A DNA stretch of 27,046 bases from JALHST01 sp038316335 (GCA_038316335.1 JBBQAM010000052.1:1-27046); one strand, 5' to 3'. Positions 7,860 through 15,757 are shown, counted from the first letter of the stretch. Notes: a model not told the origin generated them from the letters alone. A program made the numbers and translations.

Positions 7860-8400
7860 GGCCTAATAGATAACTTTCAATTTTTTTTGCTGCCAAATGG
7901 TAGGAAGCTTTCAATGCGCCGACCGAAGTATCCAGAATTTCTGAAATATCCTCGTACTTGATCTCTTCAAAATATCTCATATTGAACACCAATCGCTGTT
8001 TATCGGGGAGTGATGCGATCGCTTTTTGTAATTTTAATTGAATTTCATCTCCTTCAAAATACACGTCGGCTTCTAAATTATTGACCATTCGACTTTGTAG
8101 CTCTTCATTTTCAAGGCCTAATTTCCTGGATTTTGATTTTAAAAAAGTCAAAGCTTCATTGGTGGCGATACGATACATCCAAGAATACAATTTACTGTCT
8201 CCCTTGAATCCGTCGATATTGCGAAAGACTTTTATAAAGGCGTTCTGCAAGACGTCGTCGGTATCGTCGTGGTTCAAAACCATTCTGCGAATGTGCCAAT
8301 AGAGTCTTTCTTTATAGGTATTAACAAGTACCTCGAACGCCTTAGGCCGCGAATGCGATTGCTTCAATTGTTGCACCAAGGTTTCCTCTGCAATCGACAT
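7855..8400 (-). CDS. ECF-type RNA polymerase sigma factor
   Basis: This 181-residue sigma-70-family protein has only regions 2 and 4, as ECF factors do. Region 2 runs about 21-90 and includes DDVLQNAFIKVFRNIDGFKG and LYSWMYRIATNEALTFLK, the core-binding and -10-recognition part. Region 4 runs about 122-178 with LPDKQRLVFNMRYFEEIKYE and a helix-turn-helix DISEILDTSVGALKASYH for -35 recognition. It heads an operon with a membrane anti-sigma-like protein 33 bases downstream and a secreted Spy-like protein. That suggests control of an envelope or stress regulon. A 30-bp element upstream of it recurs before the anti-sigma gene, which points to autoregulation. Region 2 and 4 motifs are clear; the regulon and signal are unknown. 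Confidence 0.92.
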   Translation of the reverse strand: MSIAEETLVQQLKQSHSRPKAFEVLVNTYKERLYWHIRRMVLNHDDTDDVLQNAFIKVFRNIDGFKGDSKLYSWMYRIATNEALTFLKSKSRKLGLENEELQSRMVNNLEADVYFEGDEIQLKLQKAIASLPDKQRLVFNMRYFEEIKYEDISEILDTSVGALKASYHLAAKKIESYLLGH

Positions 8401-8422
8401 GGTATACTTAGATTCCTTTTAG

Positions 8423-8452
8423 TTTGACTATAAAGTTATGAAAAGGTTTAAT
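8423..8452 (-). promoter_or_regulatory. Candidate ECF-sigma promoter, copy 1 (autoregulation of the sigma gene)
   Basis: The minus strand has ATTAAACCTTT, 10 bases, ATAGTCAAA, identical in both blocks and in spacing to the element at 7830-7859. The 10 central bases differ between copies, so sequence-specific constraint acts on the two blocks and not on the spacer. The GTC core lies about 25 bases upstream of the sigma ATG at 8400. Confidence 0.6.
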
Positions 8453-8532
8453 ATTCCTACCAAACATCCCTAATAAGGAAGGATGAACTTCATCATTCTG
8501 AAATTCCCATCCCTTTGGCAGGCTTCTTGATT

Positions 8533-10359
8533 TTAAGATGCAAGTGACTGCATATCGACCAGTTTTTTATACACGCCACCTTTGGCCATGAGCGCTGCAT
8601 GAGACCCTTGTTCAACTATTTCCCCTTTTTGCAGAACTACGATCGAGTTGGCCTTTTGAATGGTCGAAAGACGATGGGCAATCACAATTGAAGTCCGATT
8701 TCGCATCATTTTTTCTAAAGCATCCTGAACCAAACGCTCACTTTCGGTGTCAAGGGCCGAGGTGGCTTCGTCAAGTATCATAATGGGTGGATTTTTCAAT
8801 ACGGCCCGCGCGATTGAAAGGCGTTGCTTCTGTCCACCACTTAATTTATTACCGCTATCGCCAATATTGGTCTCGTAGCCTTTGGGAAGGTCCATAATAA
8901 AGTCATGGGCATTTGCGATTTTAGCAGCCTCAATGATCTCTTCTTCGGTAGCGTTAATTTTCCCTAGACCAATATTGTTTCGTACTGTATCGTTGAATAA
9001 AATGGAATCCTGGGTTACCAAGCCCATAAGATTTCGCAATGATTTTTTAGTTAGGTCCTTGATATCATGGCCATCAACTAGAATTGCACCTTCGTTGACA
9101 TCATAAAAACGCGTAACAAGATTCGCAATGGTACTTTTACCGCTTCCAGATTGCCCTACTAGGGCCACTGTCTCACCTTTGTTTACAACGAGATCAAAAT
9201 TTTTCAATATAAACTCGTCCTCATATTTAAACGAAACACGACTTAGTTCGATTTTTGAGCTAAATTCGGCCTTTATGATGGCGTCGGCTTTTTCAAGAAT
9301 CGGATTGGTAGTTTCCAAAACTTCCAAAACACGTTCGGCCGCCGAATTTCCCTTTTTTACTCCATAGGAAGCCTTGCTAATTGATTTGGCAGGTGTGAGT
9401 ACCCCATAAGCCAAACCCATATAGGCGATAAAGGAGGCCGCGTCCAAGGTCTTATCGATTAAAACCATTTTACCCCCAAACCATAAAAGTACGCCAATAG
9501 TCAAAATTCCTAAAAATTCACCCATGGGAGAGGCCAGATTCTGGCGGTTTAACAGCTTGTTCGAATACTGGAAAAACCGCTGGGTCGATGCTTGGAAGGT
9601 TTTAAAAAATCTTCCTTCTGCATTGAAGGCCTTGATGACGCGCAACCCGCCTAAGGTCTCTTCGACAATCGACAAAAATTGACCTTGTTCCCGCTGAACA
9701 TTGTCTGATTGTCTTTTGAGCGACTTCCCGATCCACGAGATGATGGCCCCGGAAATGGGAATGAAAATAAATACGAAAACGGTTAGTTTACTGCTAATCA
9801 GGAACATGACGATAATGGTAAACAAAATAGTCAAGGGCTCACGAACAATCAATTCGAGTACTGATAGAAAGGAGTGTTGTATTTCTAGTACATCAGAGGT
9901 GATACGGGCAATGACATCCCCTTTTCTTTTCTCGGAAAAATAGGCAATAGGGAGGTCTGTGATTTTTTGGAACATGGCATTTCGGATGTCCTTAAGAACA
10001 CCGTTCCGAAGAAAGGTGATAAAGTACATCGCCAGATAATTGAACAGGTTTTTCAGTAAAAAAAGTACGAGTACCAAACCAATGACCAAAACCAATCCTT
10101 TCATTTGATCTTCCCCGGCGAATTGGGTAACCTGGTAGTTCATATAGTCCATGAAATAATCCTTCGTTTTGCCGATGCCTATGAAAACCGGAGGGTTCTC
10201 TAGTTGTTTTGCCTTGTCGAACAAAACATTTAACATGGGAATAAGTGCAGCGAATGAGAGCGCGCTAAAGAGTGCGTACAGAATATTGAAAAAGATATTT
10301 AAGTAGCCATAGTTGCGGTAGGGTTTCGCGTAGCGAAGAATCTTCTTGAAATATTCCAT
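8533..10359 (-). CDS. ABC transporter, MsbA-like exporter half (membrane and ATPase domains fused)
   Basis: The 608-residue protein has a six-helix exporter membrane domain (about 15-330) followed by an ATPase domain. The ATPase carries Walker A GQSGSGKST (402-410), Q-loop Gln450, signature LSGGQ (506-510), Walker B IMILDE (526-531) and the H-loop His562. All catalytic motifs are intact. It should work as a homodimer in the inner membrane. MsbA-type exporters flip lipid A or other lipids and export drugs; the substrate cannot be read from the sequence. Its ATG overlaps the stop codon of the phosphohexomutase by one base (TAATG on the minus strand), so the two are translationally coupled. The neighbouring glycosyltransferase makes an envelope lipid or glycan cargo plausible. 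Confidence 0.88.
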   Translation of the reverse strand: MEYFKKILRYAKPYRNYGYLNIFFNILYALFSALSFAALIPMLNVLFDKAKQLENPPVFIGIGKTKDYFMDYMNYQVTQFAGEDQMKGLVLVIGLVLVLFLLKNLFNYLAMYFITFLRNGVLKDIRNAMFQKITDLPIAYFSEKRKGDVIARITSDVLEIQHSFLSVLELIVREPLTILFTIIVMFLISSKLTVFVFIFIPISGAIISWIGKSLKRQSDNVQREQGQFLSIVEETLGGLRVIKAFNAEGRFFKTFQASTQRFFQYSNKLLNRQNLASPMGEFLGILTIGVLLWFGGKMVLIDKTLDAASFIAYMGLAYGVLTPAKSISKASYGVKKGNSAAERVLEVLETTNPILEKADAIIKAEFSSKIELSRVSFKYEDEFILKNFDLVVNKGETVALVGQSGSGKSTIANLVTRFYDVNEGAILVDGHDIKDLTKKSLRNLMGLVTQDSILFNDTVRNNIGLGKINATEEEIIEAAKIANAHDFIMDLPKGYETNIGDSGNKLSGGQKQRLSIARAVLKNPPIMILDEATSALDTESERLVQDALEKMMRNRTSIVIAHRLSTIQKANSIVVLQKGEIVEQGSHAALMAKGGVYKKLVDMQSLAS

Positions 10360-12068
10360 TAATCCAGTTTCAATTCCCTAAGTATGCGATTAATTTTGGC
10401 GTCTAATTCCCTGTCGATTTTTAGAAAGTTTTCGGGGTTGTCCAATGTGGCATTGATGCTAAAATAAAATTTTATTTTAGGTTCGGTTCCACTAGGCCGC
10501 GCCGCCATTCTCGTACCATCTTCAGTTGTATAGATCAATACATTCGATTTAGGGATATCGATTGTGACCACCTTACCTGTAAGGAGGTTCTTTGAGGTTG
10601 CGGTATTATAATCATCGACGAGGATGACTTGGGAGCCGTCAATACTTTTAACCGGATTTTCCTTAAAATCGATCATCATTTGATTGATTTCTTCGGCACC
10701 GCTTATGCCCTTTTTGGTCAAGGAGACCAATTTTTCCTTATAAAAGCCATAGTTTACATAACAATTGATCAGCTCTTTATAGAATGAGCTGCCGTTCGCC
10801 TTGGCATTGGCTGCCACTTCGCAGGCCAAAAGCGTAGCGGTGACCGCGTCCTTATCCCGTACGAAGTCGCCCACCATAAATCCGAAACTTTCCTCGCCTC
10901 CACCTATAAATTGTAGATCCGGAAAATCGTTGATCATCTTGGCAATCCATTTAAAGCCTGTCAATGCTGTTTTAAACTCCACACCATATGCGCTCGCCAA
11001 TGCGGTCATCATCGGGGTCGAGACAATCGTGGACGCTATAAATTCGTTTCCCTTAAAGCCTTTGTTCTTACATTGATCAAGGAGGAATTTTGTCATCAAG
11101 ACCATAGTCTGATTGCCATTTAAGATCTGCATCTCCCCGTCGAGATTGCGAACGGCAATCCCAAGCCGATCGCTATCCGGGTCGGTCCCAATGACCATAT
11201 CCGCCCCAATTTCCTCTGCTTTTTTTATGGCCATCGATAAGGCTTCCGGTTCCTCTGGGTTTGGGGAAATCACCGTTGGGAAATTGCCATCGGGGTTGGC
11301 TTGTTCTTCGATCAGGGTAACATTTTTATATCCGGCACGCTTCAAGACCTCTGGTATCACGGTTATCGAGGTACCATGAAGGGACGTAAAGACAATTTTG
11401 AAATCGTCCTTGCCTTTGGCGCCGAAATTTCCATTTGTTACAGCGGCATTGATAAAGGCCTCATCTACTTCAGTGTCGATTAGGTGGATCAGACTACCGT
11501 CTGCCGTGAATTTTATATTGCCATAATCAAGGGCATTGATTTCGGCAATGATCTCATGATCCTGAGGGGGTACAATCTGGCCGCCATCTGTCCAATACAC
11601 TTTATAGCCATTATATTCGGGCGGATTATGTGAAGCCGTTAATACGATGCCTGCGTGGCATTTTAAATGCCTTACGGCAAACGAAAGCTCGGGTGTTGTT
11701 CTAAGCTCGGAAAAGAGATTTACGGTTATGCCATTGGCAGAAAATACTTCCGCAACCGTCCTGGCCAAGGTGTCACTGTTATGACGACAGTCATAGGCGA
11801 TTACCACCTTTATTTCAGTATCGGCATACACCTTCTTAAGGTAATTGCTCAATCCTTGCGTACTTTTTCCTAAGGTATATTTATTGATTCGATTCGTCCC
11901 TACGCCCATAATACCGCGCATGCCACCCGTCCCAAATTCAAGATTCCTATAAAAGCTATCCTTAAGTTCTTCCCCGTTTTGTTCGAGTAGTTTTTTTACC
12001 CTTGACCGAGTTTCGGCATCAAAGGATGGCGAGTCCCAGGATTTCGCTGTGGTTATATATGCGTCCAT
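10359..12068 (-). CDS. Alpha-D-phosphohexomutase (phosphoglucomutase/phosphomannomutase)
   Basis: This cytosolic enzyme of 569 residues interconverts hexose 1- and 6-phosphates. All four active-site signatures are visible. The phosphoserine loop is TASHNPPEYNGYK with Ser146, the metal loop is GTDPDSDR with Asp296, Asp298 and Asp300, the sugar loop is GGGEESFG (389-396), and the phosphate-binding loop is RPSGTEPK (524-531). The length and the CDC-like N-terminal layout fit the phosphoglucomutase/phosphomannomutase subgroup common in Bacteroidetes and Firmicutes. Whether glucose or mannose is the main substrate is not settled by these motifs. It lies 24 bases after the family 2 glycosyltransferase gene and overlaps the ABC exporter start by one base. 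That suggests supply of sugar phosphates for envelope glycans. Confidence 0.92.
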   Translation of the reverse strand: MDAYITTAKSWDSPSFDAETRSRVKKLLEQNGEELKDSFYRNLEFGTGGMRGIMGVGTNRINKYTLGKSTQGLSNYLKKVYADTEIKVVIAYDCRHNSDTLARTVAEVFSANGITVNLFSELRTTPELSFAVRHLKCHAGIVLTASHNPPEYNGYKVYWTDGGQIVPPQDHEIIAEINALDYGNIKFTADGSLIHLIDTEVDEAFINAAVTNGNFGAKGKDDFKIVFTSLHGTSITVIPEVLKRAGYKNVTLIEEQANPDGNFPTVISPNPEEPEALSMAIKKAEEIGADMVIGTDPDSDRLGIAVRNLDGEMQILNGNQTMVLMTKFLLDQCKNKGFKGNEFIASTIVSTPMMTALASAYGVEFKTALTGFKWIAKMINDFPDLQFIGGGEESFGFMVGDFVRDKDAVTATLLACEVAANAKANGSSFYKELINCYVNYGFYKEKLVSLTKKGISGAEEINQMMIDFKENPVKSIDGSQVILVDDYNTATSKNLLTGKVVTIDIPKSNVLIYTTEDGTRMAARPSGTEPKIKFYFSINATLDNPENFLKIDRELDAKINRILRELKLD

Positions 12069-12092
12069 ATAGTTCGTATTGCCTTGAATATG

Positions 12093-13067
12093 CTAGTTAA
12101 TATCTTGTTGTGTATTATCTGCCAGATTGAGTTGTTCTACAATCGTATAGCGGTGTTCATTTTTTCGGGAGCGAATCAATATCTCGCCCAGGAAACCAGC
12201 CAGGAACAATTGAGTGCCAATAATCATGGCCGTTAGTGAAATAAAGAATTGCGGCCGATCGGTAATGAGTCGTCCTGTTGGTTCTAATAAAAGTTTGTCT
12301 ATACCTAAATACAGCGCAAACCCAAAACCTACCATAAACATGAGTACTCCGAGTGCACCGAAAAGATGCATCGGGCGACGGCCGAATTTTGATACGAACC
12401 AAATAGTGATCAAATCTAAAAATCCGTTAATAAATCGCTCCATACCAAATTTTGTTTTACCATATTTCCGGGCTTGGTGCTGAACGACCTTTTCACCAAT
12501 ATTTGAAAACCCCGCATTTTTGGCAAGTACTGGAATATACCGGTGCATTTCGCCAGAAACCTCAATATTTTTGACCACTTTCTTGTCAAAGGCCTTCAAA
12601 CCGCAATTAAAATCATTCAGATGTACCCCTGAGGTCTTTCGGGCGGCCCAATTGAATAACTTCGAAGGCATATTCTTGGAAATGAAAGAATCGTATCTTT
12701 TTTTCTTCCAGCCAGATACCATGTCATAGCCGTCTTTTTTTATGAGTTGGTACATTTCTGGAATTTCCTCTGGATTATCCTGTAAATCGGCATCCATGGT
12801 AATTATTACATCGCCTTGTGCGGCTTTAAATCCGGCATGTAATGCCTGTGATTTGCCAAAATTCATTGGAAATCGAATGGCCTTTGCATTCGGGTTTATT
12901 TCACAAAGTTTTGAGAGGATATTCCACGACCCATCATTACTACCATCATCGATAAAGAGAATTTCATAAGAATATAGATTGGATTGCATCACAGATACAA
13001 TCCAATCATGAAGTTCTCTTAAAGATTCTTCCTCATTGAGCAAGGGGATAACAATTGATAAATTCAT
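12093..13067 (-). CDS. Family 2 glycosyltransferase, DPM1/ArnC/GtrB-like, with two C-terminal membrane helices
   Basis: The 324-residue protein has an N-terminal GT-A catalytic domain with IVIPLLNEEESL (5-16), the nucleotide-binding DDGS (40-43) and the metal-binding DADLQD (92-97). A KYGKTKFG loop (201-208) precedes the membrane part. Two hydrophobic helices follow (about 233-256 and 274-296). This is the layout of polyprenyl-phosphate sugar transferases such as ArnC, GtrB and dolichol-phosphate mannosyltransferase, which load a sugar from a nucleotide onto a lipid carrier at the inner membrane. Sugar and acceptor are unknown. It sits in the run DUF4199 - transferase - phosphohexomutase - ABC exporter on one strand. 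The 39-bp gap before it carries a -7 box and a dyad, so it may have its own promoter. Confidence 0.88.
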   Translation of the reverse strand: MNLSIVIPLLNEEESLRELHDWIVSVMQSNLYSYEILFIDDGSNDGSWNILSKLCEINPNAKAIRFPMNFGKSQALHAGFKAAQGDVIITMDADLQDNPEEIPEMYQLIKKDGYDMVSGWKKKRYDSFISKNMPSKLFNWAARKTSGVHLNDFNCGLKAFDKKVVKNIEVSGEMHRYIPVLAKNAGFSNIGEKVVQHQARKYGKTKFGMERFINGFLDLITIWFVSKFGRRPMHLFGALGVLMFMVGFGFALYLGIDKLLLEPTGRLITDRPQFFISLTAMIIGTQLFLAGFLGEILIRSRKNEHRYTIVEQLNLADNTQQDIN

Positions 13068-13070
13068 GCG

Positions 13071-13098
13071 GTACTTCTGATAATATGTTCAAAAGTAC
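13071..13098 (-). promoter_or_regulatory. Dyad with -7 box in front of the glycosyltransferase gene
   Basis: GTACTT-C-TGA (13071-13080) and TCA-A-AAGTAC (13089-13098) form a 28-bp dyad with one mismatch and an 8-nt centre. On the minus strand the outer part contains TACTTTTG (complement of 13090-13097), an exact TAnnTTTG match about 23 bases before the ATG at 13067. No TTG stands 19 bp upstream. It could be an operator over a secondary promoter or an RNA hairpin between two operon genes. Confidence 0.35.
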
Positions 13099-13106
13099 AA
13101 ATAATA

Positions 13107-13622
13107 CTATTCAGGCTTGTTCTTTTTAATTACCAAGCCAATTACCAATGAAATTATCAAACCGAACAAAACACTAACAATAAGGTAGATCGGATACCCT
13201 ACCCAAAAGAATTTTTTACCCATTTCCTTGCCTTGTTCGACATCTGTGGACGACATCGAACCATTGGCCACGGCTTCAGCCATTTGCGCATCCATTGCTT
13301 TGTCCATGAAGTTGGGATCAATGAAATTTGCCAAGGCATATTGGTACACAACGCCGATTAATGCGGCAATTAAAGCAGCCCCAACACCGACTTTTAAGGC
13401 TTCTGAAAGGGTGAGATAACCATCATTGTTCTTTTTGAACTGATTGATGGCAAAGAACAGCACCACGATGGTAATTAGGACACCGACTATGGTTACCGCT
13501 GTATTTCTTTGATAATGCATATCCAAAGTATAAAGCATTATACCAAAGATTACACTGATGACGCCTAATATTAAGCCGAAATTCATTGCATACTTTCCTG
13601 TTTTTGGTTGGTTTTCTTCCAT
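13107..13622 (-). CDS. DUF4199-family membrane protein
   Basis: This 171-residue protein has four predicted membrane helices at about 13-31, 42-60, 75-97 and 140-164. A hydrophilic loop between helices three and four (about 101-139) is rich in Met, Ala, Asp and Glu. The pattern and the sequence (YAMNFGLILGVISVIFG, LSEALKVGVGAALIAALIG) fit DUF4199, a family largely restricted to Bacteroidetes and without a known function. It is the first gene of the minus-strand cluster with a family 2 glycosyltransferase, phosphohexomutase and ABC exporter. A link to envelope glycan work is possible but rests only on position. A 6-bp inverted repeat lies just upstream (13655-13668). The start at ATG 13622 is the only reasonable one. 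Confidence 0.8.
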   Translation of the reverse strand: MEENQPKTGKYAMNFGLILGVISVIFGIMLYTLDMHYQRNTAVTIVGVLITIVVLFFAINQFKKNNDGYLTLSEALKVGVGAALIAALIGVVYQYALANFIDPNFMDKAMDAQMAEAVANGSMSSTDVEQGKEMGKKFFWVGYPIYLIVSVLFGLIISLVIGLVIKKNKPE

Positions 13623-13654
13623 TTTGTTTGTTTTATGGTTACTGAATTGTTAGT

Positions 13655-13668
13655 TGCGACCAGTCGCA
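13655..13668. repeat. Short palindrome upstream of the DUF4199 gene
   Basis: TGCGAC-CA-GTCGCA is a perfect 6-bp inverted repeat with a 2-nt centre, 32 bases upstream of the DUF4199 start. The GC-rich core stands out in a very AT-rich spacer. Its position suits an operator, but no regulator is known for it. Confidence 0.35.
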
Positions 13669-13722
13669 TTTTATTACATCTAAAAATACAATTTTTTTCT
13701 TTCTTTTTTTTGACCATTAAAA

Positions 13723-13752
13723 TTGTAGGTTACAGAAAATTACTTAAATTTG
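13723..13752 (+). promoter_or_regulatory. Bacteroidetes-type promoter for rpmE2
   Basis: TTG (13723-13725), exactly 19 bases, then TAAATTTG (13745-13752) matches both boxes and the spacing of the Bacteroidetes housekeeping promoter. The predicted leader is about 28 nt. A long T-rich tract (13691-13711) lies upstream and could act as an UP element. Confidence 0.68.
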
Positions 13753-13786
13753 CAGCTCTAAAAATAGTACCTATAAAGTTTTTACA

Positions 13787-14152
13787 ATGAGAAAAGGCAT
13801 ACACCCAGAAAAATATAGATTGGTAGCCTTCAAAGACATGTCGAATGATGATGTGTTTTTGACAAAGTCTACCGCAGATACAAAGGAAACCTTGGAAGTT
13901 GATGGGGTCGAATATCCGTTAGTGAAGTTGGAAATCTCTAGAACATCGCATCCTTTTTATACCGGCAAAGCGAAATTCTTGGATACGGCCGGACGTATTG
14001 ACAAATTCAAGAACAAATACGACAAGTTTAAGAAGGGTGGAAAATCCGAGCAAGTTGAGGTAAAGGAAACTCCGAAAGTTGCTGCCAAACCTGTTGCAAG
14101 CGAAACCGCGAAAATCGAAACCAAAGCGAGTTCGGAATCGGAAGAAGAATAG
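13787..14152 (+). CDS. rpmE2: 50S ribosomal protein L31, type B (zinc-free), with C-terminal tail
   Basis: The first 85 residues are a typical type B L31: MRKGIHPEKYRLVAFKDMSN, DGVEYPLVKLEISRTSHPFY and FKNKYDKFKK. There is no zinc-binding cysteine at all, which separates it from type A L31. The protein sits at the central protuberance of the large subunit and bridges to the small subunit. Residues from about 86 to 121 form a low-complexity tail of Lys, Glu, Ala, Ser and Val that ends in SESEEE; such acidic or alternating tails occur in Bacteroidetes L31. The ATG at 13787 follows a consensus promoter, and a strong hairpin lies just downstream, so it is likely a single-gene transcript. Confidence 0.95.
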   Translation: MRKGIHPEKYRLVAFKDMSNDDVFLTKSTADTKETLEVDGVEYPLVKLEISRTSHPFYTGKAKFLDTAGRIDKFKNKYDKFKKGGKSEQVEVKETPKVAAKPVASETAKIETKASSESEEE

Positions 14153-14181
14153 TAACGATCACATCCTGTTTACCTATAACA

Positions 14182-14209
14182 TAACGCCTTCGAACTATCG
14201 AAGGCGTTA
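14182..14209 (+). terminator. Rho-independent-type terminator after rpmE2
   Basis: TAACGCCTTCGA (14182-14193) and TCGAAGGCGTTA (14198-14209) form a perfect 12-bp stem with a 4-nt ACTA loop, 30 bases after the rpmE2 stop. The following stretch has only TTT after two bases, so the T-tract is weak, but the stem is by far the strongest in this spacer. Confidence 0.72.
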
Positions 14210-14285
14210 CTGTTTAGTGTGCTTTCCACTTTTTCCGTACGATCGATTTATTTATTTTCATCATATGGGTGCTGCAAAGTTTCCC

Positions 14286-14293
14286 TATTTTTG
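14286..14293 (+). promoter_or_regulatory. Promoter -7 box for the GlmU-family gene
   Basis: TATTTTTG matches TAnnTTTG exactly and lies 18 bases before the ATG at 14312, giving a leader of about 12 nt. The position 19 bp upstream reads TAT and not TTG, so the upstream box is missing. Confidence 0.42.
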
Positions 14294-14311
14294 TTGTAAA
14301 TAACCTAGGCC

Positions 14312-15487
14312 ATGAATTATATTCTGTTTGACGGAGCCGTAAGGGATGCGCTTTTGCCCTTTACCTTCACCAGGCCTGTTGCCGAGATACGAATTGGTAT
14401 TTTGACCATACGGGAAAAATGGGAAAAATTCTTGGGGAGCAGTACATCTACACGCACAGAAACTTATCTCGCCGAGAAGTTTCCGATTATTATAGAAGCA
14501 TCTAACATACTGATCGATGCTTCTTTTCTTCCAACTTTAGAGCTTGTAGATCTGATTAAAAAACTTGAACCAAACGAGGTGATTCTTCAGGAGGGAGTGG
14601 CCATTGCCTATCACACACAAAATGCAGCACATGAAGCTGACCTTTCAAAATTTAGACCGATCGAATTTTCAGGGGAACTCTTGAGAATCGAGAATACCTG
14701 GGACATCTTTTCAAAAAATGGAGAAGCCTTGCAGGCCGATTTTGATTTAATTACTTCCGGGAGAAAAAGTGCGCCCATTTCAAATACGAATCGACTTATC
14801 AATGCCGAAAATATTTTTTTGGAGACTGGCGCAAAAGTAGAGTACAGTATTTTGAATGCCACTGAAGGGCCCATTTATCTTGGGAAGGATTCAGAAATAT
14901 GGGAAGGAAATTTGATTCGTGGCGCCCTTGCCCTTTGTGAAAAGGCCGTTGTAAAAATGGGTGCCAAGATTTATGGGGCTACAACTATTGGGCCTTATGG
15001 AAAGGTCTGTGGGGAAATAAGCAATTCGGTGATTTTTGGATATTCGAGTAAGGGGCATGAAGGGTATTTGGGAAATGCCGTATTGGGAGAGTGGTGCAAT
15101 ATCGGTGCCGATAGCAATAACTCGAACCTTAAGAATAATTATGCCAAGGTTCGCATGTGGAACTATGCCTCCGAAAGCTTTGAGCAAACCGGACTTCAAT
15201 TCTGTGGCCTTATGATGGGGGATCATAGTAAAAGTGCGATAAACACGATGTTCAACACCGGTACGGTCATCGGGGTAAATTGCAACATCTACGTTCCGGG
15301 TTTTCCACGAAATTTCGTGCCCAGTTTCAGTTGGGGTGGGGCATCGGGCTTTACGACCTATCCCACGGAAAAAGCATTCGAGGCAGCCAAGGTGATGATG
15401 GCGCGAAGAGGGGTCGTTTTTGATGATGTCGAGGCCCGTATTTTGAATAATGTCTTTGCATTGACCCAGAAGTATCGAAATTATTAA
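14312..15487 (+). CDS. GlmU-family sugar nucleotidyltransferase/acyltransferase (alternative bacterial type)
   Basis: The 391-residue protein begins MNYILFDGAVRDALLPFTFTR, the start of the Bacteroidetes GlmU-family proteins. These are treated as UDP-GlcNAc diphosphorylase / glucosamine-1-phosphate N-acetyltransferase homologues. The N-terminal part lacks the classical GxGTRM nucleotidyltransferase loop of E. coli GlmU. From about residue 185 to 335 it shows hexapeptide-like repeats of a left-handed beta-helix (GPIYLGKDSEIWEGNLIRG, VVKMGAKIYGATTIGPYG, GTVIGVNCNIYVPG). A role in making activated amino sugars for peptidoglycan or LPS is likely by family, but neither activity is proven by visible catalytic residues. 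It follows rpmE2 in the same direction, separated by a terminator, with its own -7 box. Confidence 0.83.
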   Translation: MNYILFDGAVRDALLPFTFTRPVAEIRIGILTIREKWEKFLGSSTSTRTETYLAEKFPIIIEASNILIDASFLPTLELVDLIKKLEPNEVILQEGVAIAYHTQNAAHEADLSKFRPIEFSGELLRIENTWDIFSKNGEALQADFDLITSGRKSAPISNTNRLINAENIFLETGAKVEYSILNATEGPIYLGKDSEIWEGNLIRGALALCEKAVVKMGAKIYGATTIGPYGKVCGEISNSVIFGYSSKGHEGYLGNAVLGEWCNIGADSNNSNLKNNYAKVRMWNYASESFEQTGLQFCGLMMGDHSKSAINTMFNTGTVIGVNCNIYVPGFPRNFVPSFSWGGASGFTTYPTEKAFEAAKVMMARRGVVFDDVEARILNNVFALTQKYRNY

Positions 15488-15540
15488 TCCCTACGTCCGT
15501 ATTCTGTAGTTCTATTCAGATCAAAAATTTGGCGAACGAT

Positions 15541-15757
15541 AGGCAGTGCGGAGCAAGCGGTGAGCAGTGAACAGTAAGCAGTGAACAGTAGGCAGTGAAC
15601 AGTAGGCAGTGGACAGTAGGCAGTGGACAGTAGGCAGTGGACAGTAGGCAGTGAACAGTAGGCAGTGAACAGTAGGCAGTGGACAGTAGGCAGTGGACAA
15701 TGGGCAATGGGCAATGGGCAGTTGGCAATTAACAATGATCAATAACCAATGAACAAT
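15541..15757. repeat. Heptanucleotide tandem array 1 (31 units)
   Basis: Reading in steps of seven from 15541 gives 31 consecutive units with no slip. Most end in CAGT (AGGCAGT, GAACAGT, GGACAGT). The core alternates AGGCAGT with GAACAGT or GGACAGT, so the true period is 14 bp. From 15695 the units drift to GGACAAT, GGGCAAT, TAACAAT and GAACAAT, as if the array decays toward its right end. Confidence 0.93.

Noticed and set aside
8482..8494. GATGAA-C-TTCATC palindrome between the ABC exporter and the sigma gene
   Set aside because: It is short and AT-rich, outside any promoter position for either gene, and lacks a T-tract.
13712..13731. Third ECF-type element (AACC...GTC on the minus strand before DUF4199)
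   Set aside because: The distance between AACC and GTC is 13 bases, not the 16 of the two real copies, and the flanking bases do not match.
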